Notes: generated from the sequence alone by a model not told the origin. Shown: positions 1 through 11,765, counted from the stretch's first letter. The stretch: DNA of 64,000 nt from Eremophila alpestris peregrina (GCA_009792885.1 WMCF01000021.1:1909138-1973137), one strand, 5' to 3'. A program made the numbers and translations.

Positions 1-360
1 CAGTTAAGTGCATCGCTATTTAATGGTCTTTGAGGAGGTAAGGGGATAGAAGGACAATAAGTTCCTTCCTATCTAAGCCATGTCTAAAATGTTGAGGAAT
101 GTGAACACCTGCAGTGGATTGAAAACACCTCCCTGCACTCCAAAGCCATGCTGCACCACTGATGTTCATTTGTGAGACTGAGCAGTCATCAGCAACCCCA
201 CAAACGTTTTTTCCAGTGGAATACCTCCTGATCCTAGAAAATGGGACACACAGGGTTTGTATTTGCATACTGTGCACTGTTTGAGTATGGAACTGTCCAA
301 ATACCCTGTGACCAGTGACCCTTTGCCATCACAAGTCAGTGTATTTTTACTATCTTTTAG
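1..360. other. Presumed intron or upstream flank of the 361-469 exon candidate
   Basis: No reading frame here resembles a known protein. The last part (about 341-360) is T-rich and ends in TTTTAG, which resembles a vertebrate 3' splice site. If the following exon is real, this stretch is the end of its upstream intron. An 85-codon open frame on the minus strand has no recognisable features and is treated as chance. Confidence 0.35.
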
Positions 361-469
361 GTCACTAAGTGTACTGGAGAGACTTCTAGCAACTGATAAT
401 GGAAAAGGTGACTTTGCAATGTCTCAGAAAGAAATTGAAACTTTTCATTCCTTCTTCTCAAGTCTCTAG
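361..469 (+). CDS. Candidate terminal coding exon, protein not recognised
   Basis: A polypyrimidine-like stretch ending in TTTTAG at 360 is followed by a frame that stays open to a TAG at 467-469. The first exon base completes a codon begun upstream, so the intron would lie after the second codon position. About 35 full codons follow. The encoded tail has the balanced composition of a soluble helical protein end: it begins SLSVLERLLATDNGKGDF and ends in KEIETFHSFFSSL before the stop. I do not recognise the family and assign no function. No upstream exons lie in the window, so the gene would enter from the left edge with its 3' end here. A chance acceptor plus a short open frame is a real alternative, since a frame of this length occurs by chance fairly often in AT-rich DNA. 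Confidence 0.4.
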
Positions 470-735
470 GGCCATAAGGATTTTGTACTGTAAATGAACC
501 TTAAAGATTTGTTTAAACAACAGCTGAATTTGCCTAAGTAAATTTCTTTTAAACTGTTGCTTTGTATTTTTCTTCTGCAAGGTCATACAGCAGGGATTAG
601 GATTGTTTGGGTTTTTTTCTCTGTTTATGTTTTGTATTTCTTTTTAACATAATTTTTTTTTTTTTTTTTTTGGCTCTAACTTTCCAGTATTGGCTAAAGA
701 CGCAAATATTAAAATGCAAAGTCAAATACAAGTTA
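470..735 (+). other. Possible 3' UTR of the terminal exon candidate
   Basis: The AT-rich sequence after the TAG at 467-469 has no open frame. It contains a 19-T run (653-671) and a variant poly(A) signal ATTAAA at 708-713; I found no canonical AATAAA nearby. Calling it a 3' UTR depends entirely on the upstream exon being real. Confidence 0.25.
653..671. repeat. Poly(T) run, 19 bases
   Basis: Uninterrupted T run seen directly in the sequence. It may be length-variable. No retrotransposed body was recognised next to it. Confidence 0.9.
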
Positions 736-1594
736 TTTTCACAAGCACTAATGTAAAAAAAGTCTATTTTCCCATTTTCTAGAGTAATATTTACCATCTT
801 TGACAGCCCTATTGCTGAGCAGATTGTTGCATATTTCAGCATTATCTTCTAACAAGTTGACAGATCCGCCCATTTTCCTGTGATTATTTTATCCCAAGTT
901 GGAAGCCTAATAGCTGCTTTTTGACATGCTGAATCACAGGATTTGCAGCACAGCATCCAGACCTGTGATTTGTGGGTAGTATTTTGATAATGCCTTGTAT
1001 AGCATATTTGGATTTCCAGCAGTGTTGCTTGGTTTGGGCTGATCTGGTCAGAAATCCAGGCAGTAACCTGGGGGTGCTCTTGGAATTGAGGATCAGAAGG
1101 TCACTTGGGAACCACTGATGGCTGCAACAGCAGGGAATTCATGCCTTCTTAGTAGAGAAGGAAATGTTGTACAGCTTAATTCTGGATATTAAGTGAAAGT
1201 CAGCAGTTTCTACCACCAATTATTTAAATATACAGCACAGAAGCATGGGATGGACAGCTAAAAATGCACAGAGACACAGCCTAATAGAAGAGAGAACACA
1301 TGGTTCCATAGGGGATGTGCTGTTGTAAATGCAAGCAAAGGACATAAAGCAAATTGCTTTAATAGCAACTACCCTTTCAGGGAGGTGCATCAGAGACAAT
1401 TTAGCCATCCAAATCCAGAGAGCAGTAGATTCTGCACATTGCTCCTTCAGTCACTGCAGCTTTATGTATCTTCAGATTATAACTGGCAATTCTACTAATT
1501 ATTTCCAGCTATGTTCCAAGGGTTATTACAGAAAGGATTTTGCACCCACTGAAGCACACTAGAAGCTTTATTTCTTTTCCTTGCATATGCAGAG
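736..1594. other. Unique non-coding sequence, nothing recognised
   Basis: Frames are short and interrupted on both strands. I recognise no repeat family, RNA gene or regulatory motif cluster here. Confidence 0.6.
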
Positions 1595-1930
1595 GAAGTG
1601 AGACTGGAAAGGACCTCCTGGGTCATCAAACACAATTCCCTGCTATCACAGGCAACCACATAATACAAACACTTCATAAATGAGAAAGTTCCATCTTAGA
1701 AGTAATTTGGTTTCTTGTCCCCACTGCTCTAAATGGAAAGTTGCTCCAGAACCTCCCCACTCTAGTGTTTAGTGACCTTATCATTAGCAAATTACATCAA
1801 TTTTTAAGAAGTTTATTTCAGTTCTGGTGCCAATGCAGCCCATTAACTCAAACAACATTTCTACGTTCCATTTGGTCCATTTATAGAGAGCAACCACAAC
1901 CACTCCCCAAAACTCTTCTCTAAGCCCTGG
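1595..1930 (-). mobile_element. Old, diverged CR1 LINE fragment
   Basis: Read on the plus strand, the segment starts with the complement of a CR1 3' end (around GACTGGAAAGGACCTCCTGG). It continues with the CR1-typical order: a phrase matching 'ccaattccctgctatcacaggcaacca', then 'gagaaagttccatct', then 'ttggtttcttgtcccc', and near 1885 a 'tttatagagagcaa' motif. This matches older CR1 subfamilies rather than the younger type at 4094 and 10204. It is a 5'-truncated, non-coding 3' portion in minus orientation. Many substitutions suggest an old insertion; exact edges are uncertain by tens of bases. Confidence 0.75.
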
Positions 1931-4093
1931 GTGACATTAGAGCACACACCCTGAGGCTCTTTTAGGGTAAGACATCCTGATCTATTGGTGTTTTGTCAGC
2001 CACACCAATTAACATCAATTGAGAGGGCATGGAAACAAACACAAATTACCACAACTAATGGATGTCTCATGGCATGCAAATGAGCTCTGTGGAGTCAGCC
2101 AAAGCCTGAGATGCCTAAAAGAGTGAATGGAAACTGTTTATCACTACGAGATGTTAAGTAGAAGGCACATTTCTCCAAATCCCTCACCATGCCAGGGACT
2201 TTACAACTCAGCACCAGAGTTACACTGACATCAAACCCTTCAGTTTCATGTTGAAACTCAAATTAGGATAACAACAAGGACATTGTATTCTGTGTTCTGA
2301 GGACACCAGGGCATAATTCACATTAAAAAAAATTCTTTATGAAGCAACATTCAGTATAGGTTATTTCACCCTTATTCTCTGTATTGTAGCACACAAGATG
2401 ACTTGTGCCTATCTGTATAAACACATGGGCACAAATTAACACTTTCTGCCAATTTTACCAATACTTGCTTATATAAATATATAGATAAGTGCAATAAGCA
2501 AAAGCAGGCTGCACTGGGAATGAGGAACAGAAATGCATAATTCACTATGGCTACAGAAGGGCAGCTACTTATCTCTAGCTTTGCCCAGGTGAGATCCATT
2601 TCTGGCTTTTTTTATCAGCAGATCTGTATAAAATATAGATGTTGCAGATGATGTTGATATTTCAGATATTATACAGCAGTTGCCTCTCAAAAAACTTGAT
2701 GGGGATTGGGAAGTTGGGCCTAAAATGTGTGTCTTAAAATATGTGTCTTAAAAAGTGTAGATGATGTCCTCATACTTAAAAGCAAATAGAAAATTTCTAG
2801 CAGAGACCCGTAAACCTTCAGGAGAGGGAAAATTCATTTACAACAACACTGACAGACATACTTATATTCAGAAAATACTGATTGATTTAGAAGAGAATGT
2901 TGGGGTATTCCCTATAACTAAATTAGAACATAAGAGATTCTGGTTACAAATACTGTAATGTAAAATGAACTGTTATATCATTTGAGCAACAAGGTCTGAC
3001 AATGAGAAAAAAAAGATGTGTGACTCAAAAGGAATTTTTGGTCAATAAGGTAGAAGTGAAATGCATTACTAAATATGAGATCTGTCAGACAGAGAGGATA
3101 AGCCACTCCAATAAACCTGTTTGTGACAACTGATAACCAGGTAGATTTGAATCAAGATTATGGTAATTCAAAAAGCAGACAGTTGGAAAAGGAAAGCAAG
3201 TTTGAATTACCAGAAGATAAACATGCTCAGAGTGAGTTTTATGGAGAAGATTAGGAATTTGTTGTGAAATAGTGTGTTGTGAGCTCTACAGATTTCTTAA
3301 TAAAAGTGCTTTAACTATAGTATCAGAAATGAAATAAAAGGACTCATAAAAACCTGGTAGGTTTGAACTGGGCACAGACATTGAGGTAAGATGAGGGCTT
3401 CTCTTAACACAAAGATAAGACAATGCTATCAGAAAGTGGATCCAAATAACAAAATTAAAGACAGAGAAAAAAAGAATTGCTGATGGGAGATATCACCTCT
3501 GATCTTGGCAGATGGATGGTTTGGGGTTTTTTTCATATAAATAAGTACTTTAAAGTATACATATACTTTTATGTATAAAAGAATATGGAGAACCAAGAGG
3601 AAAAAATCCTCCCTTATTCCTCTCCTCCAGCCCTGAGAGCTGGAGAGGAAGACGCCAGGCAGTGCTTGGCAGCAGGGCTGGAAGTGGCACAGCTGCAGCT
3701 CTCACGCTGCTCCTCTGCTCTGCAGCTCAGCTGCAAATTGCTGCTAAGAGGCACCACGCTGGAGGCTGTCACACTCCAACCAGCCCCTGGGGAGTCAGGC
3801 AGAGTCAAAGCACCAACCTCCTGCCTCAGGCAGCCTCTAATCAGTGCATCGGCAGGGAAAGGGGAGGTACCTGCTTTGGAGATACCAATTTAAACTATTT
3901 GCTCCAGAATTGTCAGGTACCTTCAGGCAAATCGCTGATGTTCAGCTTGGGTAACCAGGCACAGGAGCCCAGATCAGGTAAATCTTCAGACAGGCATGCC
4001 CACAGCAAAGCCCCACACATACTGCTTCACCTCACAGGCTGCTTCAGTCACAGAGTTACTGAATTCAATTTGAATGATTTCAAAGTGACAGAG
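1931..4093. other. Unique non-coding sequence with one tiny tandem repeat
   Basis: No gene recognised. The stretch contains a 14-bp tandem repeat at 2721-2762. A slightly GC-richer patch (about 3600-3870) carries overlapping open frames on both strands without any recognisable domain. Those frames run towards or into the CR1 at 4094 and are treated as chance. Confidence 0.55.
2721..2762. repeat. 14-bp tandem repeat, about 3 copies
   Basis: Units read TAAAATGTGTGTCT, TAAAATATGTGTCT and a diverged TAAAAAGTGTAGAT, in exact 14-bp register. Confidence 0.75.
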
Positions 4094-4319
4094 AGGAGGT
4101 TTGGATTTGGTGTTAGGAAGAAATTCTCCCCTGTCAGGGTGGGGAGGCCCTGGCACAGAAGCTGTGGCTGCCCCATCCCTGGCAGTGTCCAAGGCCAGGT
4201 TGGACAGGGCTCTGAACACCCTGGGACACTGGGAAGTGTCCCTGCCATGGCAGGGAGGATGGAATGAGATGACATTTAAGGTCCTCTCCAATCAAAACCA
4301 TTCTGTGGTTCTATGATTC
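4094..4319 (+). mobile_element. CR1 LINE 3' end, 5'-truncated
   Basis: The segment carries hallmark CR1 3' sequence in plus orientation: 'ggtgttaggaagaaattctccc', 'aggccctggcacagaagctgtggctgcccc', 'ccaaggccaggttggacagg' and the terminal 'ttctatgattc' motif at 4309-4319. Only about 225 bp of the untranslated 3' region remain, the usual outcome of 5'-truncated CR1 insertion. Open frames crossing it, including one of 201 codons on the plus strand, are by-products of this repeat and its flank. Confidence 0.95.
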
Positions 4320-7300
4320 CCTTAGGCTGAAATTATGGAAATTATCTGGGAGCACACTTGTTCTGCCTTTCCTCCAGGTGTGATCCAAAACAAAAGTATT
4401 CTGTCCAAAAGTTCAAACCCATGACGGTCTGGTCCTTGGAGATACGTGAACTTTAAAAATTAAAAAGTACCTCCCAAGTTTCCCAAGAAGTTTGTCTGCA
4501 TGGGTGGAGAGAGATGGGAGGTTAAGCCTCCATTAAGAGCAGATGGTAAGAGCTCTCTGTCTCTCCATCTCCATTGACAAAAATGGATATTAATAATGCC
4601 TAAATCACAGAGAAGAGTGAAGTGATCCAGGATTATTACAGCTATGAGCTGCTATATAAGCATAACAAATGGCTATATATTCCACTAATTCATCATCACA
4701 TACTTACAGCTGGATAAAATATTCTTCGTTACATACTTTCAGATAAATTAGTGCTAACTATAGCTTTCAGGCAAAGTCAGAAGTACTTTGGTTAGGTTCT
4801 TCAAAAGAATGCTCACAGAGGAAAAAAATGGCTCTTATTCATGTAAATCAAAGATATGCTGCTTTAGTTGAAATTGTACCTCCTCAACAAATAGAATGTT
4901 GATATTTCCAGATTTCTGAGTGCCTTTTCAAATAGATACTTACATCTTTGTGAGGAATAAATCTCATTTTTGGGTCCAAATGTTTGTAGGGCATCTTAAA
5001 TGTTCTAAATAAAAATCTGTTATGCTTGAGAATAGCTTGCATATGTAAAGAAATGTGTTCTATAGGTTGAATAACTACAGACAATCATTCAAAGCTTGTC
5101 TTTTGCTGGAAATGTAGTTGTCATCAGCAGACATTTCCAGCACTTAGAAAGATCACCCAGTTTTTCCTGAGGTATCTTCAGGAGCACAAAGGGGTGATAT
5201 TGCCTCTGAAATCTGTACATCAGTGTTTGTGCCATTCTTCTGTTTATCTGGTGTCTGTGCCACACACAGCCTGGGCTGCTGGATTGCTCTGCATCCTTTC
5301 ACACTGCTGGCAGAATGACACCCTGGGGAATGATACCTGGGAGCCACTGCACAGCTCCAAACTGCAATCTCAGTAACACAACCCTCTGTAATTATGTTTA
5401 GATTGGCACTTTAAAACGATTAATTTCATTAATTCTCCATTTGGAGCCTGAAGACAGTTGAACAGCTACTACACACAGAATGTCTGAGAGAACAGATGAG
5501 AAGGCCCCAAATGGATTTCTTCAAATAACAAGAAACAGAAAAACCACCACCATCAGCAAAGTTTTCAGAAGGTTTGCTTTGCTTTTCCCAAACATTAGAT
5601 GTCAACCCCTATGGATAAAGAAGCAATACATTTTTAGGGACTCCTCATTACACATAAATGTCCTGAACTTTCAAGTGTTCAGTCCATTCTCTCCTTAAAG
5701 GCCTCTGAAGGGAGAGACAACATTTATTAACTTCATAATGTGAAGTTAATAAATCTAGATTCCAGCAAGAAAGATGTGATGCTTCACAAAAGATGTCCTT
5801 TTTACTCTTGATGAGATCCATTTATCTAGAATAGACAAAGTAATTTAGAGGGCACAGAAAGGAAAAGTTATAACATTAAGTTATTAAGTAAAATTTAAAT
5901 CACAGCTTTGATTGTAAGTCTAGTCCACAGCAGCAAGTGCAGTTTTTAGAAACTTTACAACAAGTGCCATTTAGGCCTATCATTCTTACTGCTGAAATAC
6001 TCCTTTGAAAGAACCTCCCTTTAATCCATGTTAATCCATAAATTGCTTTCATGACCACCACTTACCTAAAACGTGACCAGAATTTTTGGGACTATGGAGA
6101 TATGTAGAAAGCACTAAATCTATCAATTACACATGCTTTGAAGTTGCAAAGTTCAGTCTCACTCAGAACAGTTTAATTAAAAGCAGTGATTTCATATTCT
6201 ATCCTCTGCACCAAAAGAGCTTGTTTTTCATTGCATGGATTACTCTTGGAAAGTTTCTCACTGATTGGGGCACTGAAGAGTCAGTCCTCTTGCAAGATTT
6301 GGCAAATGGGCTGCCAAAACATTACTGTGTGCTGCTCTGTAGCCCCATCCATCATTGCACAGGTAATTTCAACAATTCTGAACTTGCAAAGCCAAGCCTC
6401 AGAACCTTAACCTTGATATAATTTCTTTGCAGAGATGTCCTAAACTAAAAGGAATGGAGAAAAACAATAAATTGATCTGAACCCATTCTTTCAGTTCCCT
6501 CTAACATTTTTTGATTGCCTTATATTAATGCTCATCTCAAAGTTTAGTAAGCAGAGTTGAATACACAGTGTTGTGTAAAGCAAGCAAAGGGATTTAGAAA
6601 CTCCTTTTAAATTTCCCATTAACACTGACAGCAGAGAAATCTGAATTTTGCCCCAGTTCTGGTGGGGCAGACACCACTAACACATGCCCTTGTTCTTGTC
6701 TTCACTTCTGCTCTGTCACAGCTGGCAGCTCCAGTCCACTCCAGCCTCACCAAACTGCAATTCCCACATCACCTTCATCCTTCTCTCCTCTGTCTCCTTC
6801 TTCCCTGACTTTCCCAAGCCTTATGGCAGCAAGGACAGGAAGAACATCTCTGGTTTTGCTCTAAGGTCCTGTCTAATCCCAGCCCCAGTCCCAGGGCAGA
6901 TGTGCTGGGAGAGCTCAGCTCCTTCCCTGCAGCCCTGGGGCAGAGCTCTCCAGGCAGCCACAGAATCCTCAGAACATTTCTCAGCCAAGTCCAATGAGCC
7001 TGGTGCTTCCTGTAGTTCTGCCAAAGCTGGGAAAACTTTCATGCAAATAGCAGCAAGAACATTTCCTGCATTCCCATCAAATTTTATCTCTTCTCATAGG
7101 AGGACACTACAGTTTATTAATGAAACATCTGCAAGTATTTTTAACCAAGACAAAAATGAGTGCCATTCATTCTCTGGAACAGCTGAATCTCTCATTGAAA
7201 ACTTAACATACTTTTTTTTTGGGGTTGTCAAACACACAGGAAAGAGGCACAGTTGGAGTGAAGTTAATTTGTTAATTCCTTCCAAAACTCAGTAAAAATT

Positions 7301-7385
7301 TTTATATAAAGTCCAGAAGAAGTATTGGCCAAGATCTATTAGAACTGTGGCATTAAACAACTCACACACCATTTGTCCCAAAATT
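4320..7385. other. Unique non-coding sequence; contains a perfect hairpin
   Basis: No gene is recognised. A 33-bp inverted repeat lies at 5722-5754. An open frame at 6684-7295 (203 codons) sits in a pyrimidine-rich patch and shows no recognisable domain. An AT-rich stretch leads into the poly(A) run after 7386. Confidence 0.55.
5722..5754. repeat. Perfect inverted repeat, 14-bp arms, 5-bp loop
   Basis: ATTTATTAACTTCA at 5722-5735 is followed by TAATG and then its exact reverse complement, TGAAGTTAATAAAT, at 5741-5754. The arms are AT-rich. It is far too short for an autonomous element and is not flanked by an obvious target duplication. Confidence 0.9.
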
Positions 7386-7412
7386 AAAAAAAAAAACTAA
7401 AGAAAAAAAAAA

Positions 7413-7462
<50 letters not shown>
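7386..7462. repeat. Poly(A) tract ending in 48 uninterrupted A
   Basis: An interrupted A-rich lead (7386-7414) is followed by A only from 7415 to 7462. An ATTAAA hexamer at 7352-7357 lies about 28 bases upstream, the spacing of a cleavage signal, so the tract could be the tail of a retrocopied transcript. No transcript body is recognised upstream. Slippage-grown simple repeat is the default explanation. Confidence 0.9.
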
Positions 7463-7464
<2 letters not shown>

Positions 7465-10203
7465 AGGGTGGGGAGGGAGTTTTTACCTATAGAATAAGAA
7501 GAAACTTTCTGTGTCAAATTAGGACCATGTACTAGAACACGGCTTTATCACTGCAGTAATGAATAAAGAAAATTATATACATTTAACTCCACTATCATTG
7601 AAGATTTAAGATTATTGCAATAATTTGCTGCTTCTCTTTTGCTTTATTGAGCTTAGTCAAGCTGATATATTGCTGTGTACTTCATTCATTCCTCCTGATA
7701 GATGATATGAAGTACGTAGACAATGCTGATGTCCAACTAAAAAGAGGAATTACAGAAAAGAGAAGATAAGCAGCTGTAGATGATGAAGTGCTGATTAATA
7801 GATCACCCCCATCCCCATCAAGTCCAAACCCATATTTCAAACTGCCAACAGCATTGCAACTGAATGAACAAGTACTTCTGGAATCCAGAAAGTGTTGAGG
7901 AGCTGACCTTTCTCAAAATTAATCCCCAACAGCTTCTTCCAAGATTTATTTCTTTCTCTTAGCTTCGGACAAATTCAGAGACAGTGTGACCTGGGCTTTA
8001 TGATTTCTGGCTGGGAATGAATAAAGTGCTTTCTGGCCTAGAGGCTTGATGCCCTTGCCTTAGTTTTTCAGCTGAGCTCTTGAGGCAGTGCTGCTGACTT
8101 TGGCACCATTCACTGGGTGTGGGGTCAGAAAGGAGGTGACACCAGAGGGTAAAGCCTCAGAATCCCCTCTGGTTTGTATCAGCAGTGCAGGGGACACCAC
8201 ACAGTTCTCTGCAGCCCAGACCCAGGCTGTCCCAAAGGGATCCTCTTCTCCCTGACCCACAGGGACTCTAAAAACCCAGCCTTGTGAGCAGCAGGGACCC
8301 AGAGCCACCTCCTGCAAGCCAGAGCTGCCTCTGCTGCAGCCTGGTTCCCAATACCCACACAGGGTCTGACTGGGGACACTCTCACTCTCAATTATGATGA
8401 GGCCAAGCAGGACTGGCATTTTAATCACAAGGGAGCTTAAACACTCACAAGTGCTGAACACCTGAGAATAAAAAGCCTGTGAGCATGAGCAGGGATAAAT
8501 TAATATTCCCAATTTGCTAGCTCCAACATTTTCAAGTGAAAACTAATTTTCCCCACAGACAGTAAACCACAAGAACATTTATTTGTGCTAATTTACCAGA
8601 CGTTTATTTTGGCACTGTTAAAGCCACAGTGTCAAGTTTCCACTCAAAGCTATATGCAAAGAGATTTTGTCATTAAAAAAATGTGCTATTTAATCAAAAC
8701 ACATACACACACACACACACAAGCTGTTAAGTGCAATAAATCCTAATTTGTATTGAAAAATGTGTGACTTCTACAGCACACATTTTTCCCCACAGTCTCT
8801 CTCAAGATCAACATGTTGGCTTTGAGAACAAGGATGGCACAGTGATGATCAGAGGGTGCACAAGCCCAGCTACACACACTCCTCAGCAGCAGGAGCAGGT
8901 GCTCTCTGGTGCTGGAAATGTCCTCATTACAGCAAGGTATTAAGGAAGAATCACCTGCTCCCCTCTCCATTTGAAGATTTCAGCTGTTAAATTTCAAGAG
9001 AATACGTTTTTTTTTCAAGCATGGCTGATTATATCAACTGTAGATTACAGGAAAACATGTTTATTAAAAGTACTATTGAGAATTATTCTGGTTTCTGCAA
9101 GACAATCAGAACCTTTGAAGCTCTGTCATTATGAAATGCCAAGATATTTCAACATTATAGGGTAAGAATAATAAAAGATGGGTTTTAAATTACAATTTTT
9201 TTGAAATAAATGTCTGAAAATCTTAAATCAACATTTAGCCCACAGAAAATATTTAGGACAGTTTATAATCAAATTTATATATTAAAAAATCCTCTTTTTT
9301 ATATTATGCTGCCAAAATTGCCATTTATCAGCACTGCTTGTACTACAAGGTGAAAAGCAACATAAAAAATACTTCTCATGAAAATTTACTTGTTCAAATG
9401 CAAACAAAAGAACCTAAAATCTAACCCATATCAGCTTTAGAATTGCAGCACTGCAAACAAAACCTCAAGAATTAAAGAAGGTGTTAATTTCATCAAATAC
9501 CTTGAAAAGACAACTTCATTTCAAAGAGACCAAATTCCCTCCCAAAGCTCAGACTCCATGCTCAAACACTAACAATCCTGGGAATTTCAGCTGAATTCAG
9601 TTTAGAGGAGGCAAATTAAACCCATTTGGAAAACCCTTCACTCAAATCGTATGCTCATCCATACAACATGCTGCAACCATGTCCAAAAGCATCTCAAAAT
9701 ACCTTACATTAAAGCAAATGCAATTCCTTGAGGCCCTGGGTAGAGGATGAACTGCACTAATATGAAACCCCATGTGCCAGAGTCTGGTCAGTGCCTGTGT
9801 GTTACCTGGGGCATTGGGGCAGACTGGCAGTGATTCATTAATTAATGCTGCTGAGGAATGGTTTCTATCCTCTTTGCATTTTAAACTGGGTTTGGAATCA
9901 GCTAAATGCTCTAACCAAGTAATGCAGAGAGCCAGTGACAGCTCATCTAGAGGCTGCTCCCAGCACATCACTGTCACCTCTCAGACAAGTGTACTGCATG
10001 ATCAATCACAAATGATGGCATCATGCTTCCAGTATGGCACTCCCCACCTGCACCCCTGCAGGACTCCTCTTCTCTTGCAGAAGTCCTCAAAGCACAGCAA
10101 AAGCAAGTTCAGGAGGCAAATGGGATGCATTTCCACACAGCATGAACAAACAAACCTGGAACAAGCCAATGTACAACGCTGTAGCTTTTTGTGGGCAGTC
10201 ACA
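7463..10203. other. Unique non-coding sequence with a short (AC)n
   Basis: No gene recognised. It contains an (AC)8 microsatellite at 8705-8720 and a GC-richer patch at about 8060-8400. A 150-codon minus-strand frame there has no recognisable domain. Confidence 0.55.
8705..8720. repeat. (AC)8 microsatellite
   Basis: Eight uninterrupted AC dinucleotides, preceded by ACAT. Confidence 0.9.
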
Positions 10204-10505
10204 TAATCACAGAATGGTTTGGATTGGAAGGGACCTTAAAGATCATTTATTTCCAATGCCTCTCTCATGGGCAGGGACACCTTCTATTAGATCAGGTCAC
10301 TCAGAGCTTTCTCCAGCCTGGCCTTGAACACTTCCAGGGATGGGGCAGCCACAGCTTCCCTGGGAACCTGTGCCAGGGCCTCCCCACCCTGACAGGGGAG
10401 AATTTCCTCCTCACCTCTAACCTAAACCTACTCTCAGTTTGAAGCCATCCCCCACCTTGTCCTGTCACTACTTGCTCTTGTAAACACTCTCTCAGTAAAG
10501 TCTCA
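10204..10505 (-). mobile_element. CR1 LINE 3' end, 5'-truncated
   Basis: The plus strand reads as the reverse complement of a CR1 tail. It begins 'aatcacagaatggtttgg' and continues through 'ggaagggaccttaaagatca', 'ctccagcctggccttgaaca', 'ccagggatggggcagccaca', 'acctgtgccagggcctcccc' and 'ccttgtcctgtcactac'. This is the same general CR1 type as the 4094 copy, in opposite orientation. It contains only the 3' part of the element and no intact coding sequence. The 5' truncation edge near 10505 is approximate. Confidence 0.95.
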
Positions 10506-11559
10506 CAGGTGTTATACTGCCACTAAAGGAGCTTGTACACAAAAATATTTACAGACACCTTCACCTAAACCATTCCCTCTCCACCCAGCCTGTCTTCACA
10601 CTGCTGGCAATGCACAGCCTGCAGCTCATGAGTCCAGAACAAAGAGATCTGTTTGTAGGGGGAGGTGGTGGTGCCTCAAACAATAAATATTTTTGTTTGG
10701 CCCTCTCAGAAAACTTAATGAAGTCCATTATCTGATTTCCCAAGTGCCCAGCCTTTAGTTGGCAAACTTTTACATTGGTAAGCCTTTCTTAGCAGAGACA
10801 TAAGTCTTCATTAGACTCTGAGTACTCCAGAGTAATTTTGGAATGCTTTACATGTAAGGAAATTCTGTTGTAAGATGATAAACTGTAGTTATACTACAGC
10901 ATTCCTCAAGAAAGTGCAGCTCTTTTAACACAGTCTGAAGCCAGAAATTTAAAAAGTTGTTTCATTTAAAGAAATCAATTATAGATTTATGCATTTCCTC
11001 AGGCACACAGAAACCCTGTTCCTTGAGCATTGTTGGGGGCCAATGAGACTGAATCCTAATTCTCACTACTGGACTCTCCTTCCTTCCATGTTTCAATATT
11101 CTGAAGTGACCAGACTCACATGAAAATCAGCCAGAATTTGTCTCCTTTTTTCCTTCATTTTTTGTCAAATCAAGATTATTTTCCTTTTTCATTTTAGTAC
11201 ATGCCATTGCCTGATAAAAGCCATTAACACAAAGTCTGATATATTCTTTGTTCACAGGAATTAGGCTGATAATTAGCAAAGCTAAGATTAAGTTTAATGT
11301 CATTTTAGCAGCTCCTGGAGTATTTTAGCACTTTAATCATGGTGATGATATTGAAAATAGTTTACTGGGAATTTTGAGATAGTAGAGAAGTGATTAAGCA
11401 GATGCCCATGATATTAAAACTGACATTTTATAAAAGGAAGTGTTCAGACCCAGTGCTGAGGATTTACTTGGGCAAGTTCAGTGAGCACCCTCCTTGCACT
11501 GGAAGGTCAGAGATATCTTGTCCCCTTGCTATCACTGCCTGCAGTGACTCTCAGATAAG
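10506..11559. other. Unique non-coding sequence, nothing recognised
   Basis: AT-rich sequence with short frames only. No repeat family or RNA gene recognised. Confidence 0.6.
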
Positions 11560-11765
11560 CCAGGGAGCCTCAGCCCAGCCGGTATCACCGCGGAGCATCT
11601 CACAGATCGAGGTTTTTGTGTTCTAACAGGAGGCAAATGAGTGCCCCCAGCAGCTCCTGTGCGTTGCACACTGAGCAATCTCCCCAGGGCAGGAGCTGGG
11701 CTCTCTCCTCTGCCCCCAGGCACTGAATATAAAAGGAAGGCAGTCAGGATTTGCACGGGCATCTG
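11560..11765 (+). promoter_or_regulatory. Candidate TATA-box promoter
   Basis: A consensus TATAAAAG lies at 11728-11735. It follows about 170 bp of locally GC-richer sequence that holds several CpGs, including CCGCGG near 11588, which is unusual in this CpG-poor window. A start site would be expected near 11757-11762. The first ATG downstream is at 11778 and opens a 48-codon frame (MRLERIGTSSTAGAFC...) that ends at a TGA near 11922; this peptide is not recognised. No splice structure is convincing. A tissue-specific promoter, a lncRNA promoter or coincidence all remain possible. Confidence 0.3.

Noticed and set aside
1030..1115. Phrase 'aacctgggggtgctcttgga' resembling the CR1 'dLGVLVD' region
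   Set aside because: Too short, with flanks that do not continue the CR1 sequence; coincidence more likely.
3662..4267. 201-codon plus-strand open frame
   Set aside because: Its second half runs through the CR1 tail at 4094-4319, and its first half has no recognisable domain; composition reflects GC-richer non-coding DNA.
6684..7295. 203-codon plus-strand open frame before the poly(A) tract
   Set aside because: No recognisable family, no splice sites or promoter of note, and a low-complexity pyrimidine-rich start; kept only as context for the retrocopy question.
8060..8512. 150-codon minus-strand open frame
   Set aside because: Overlaps another open frame on the same strand in a GC-richer patch and has no domain-like features.
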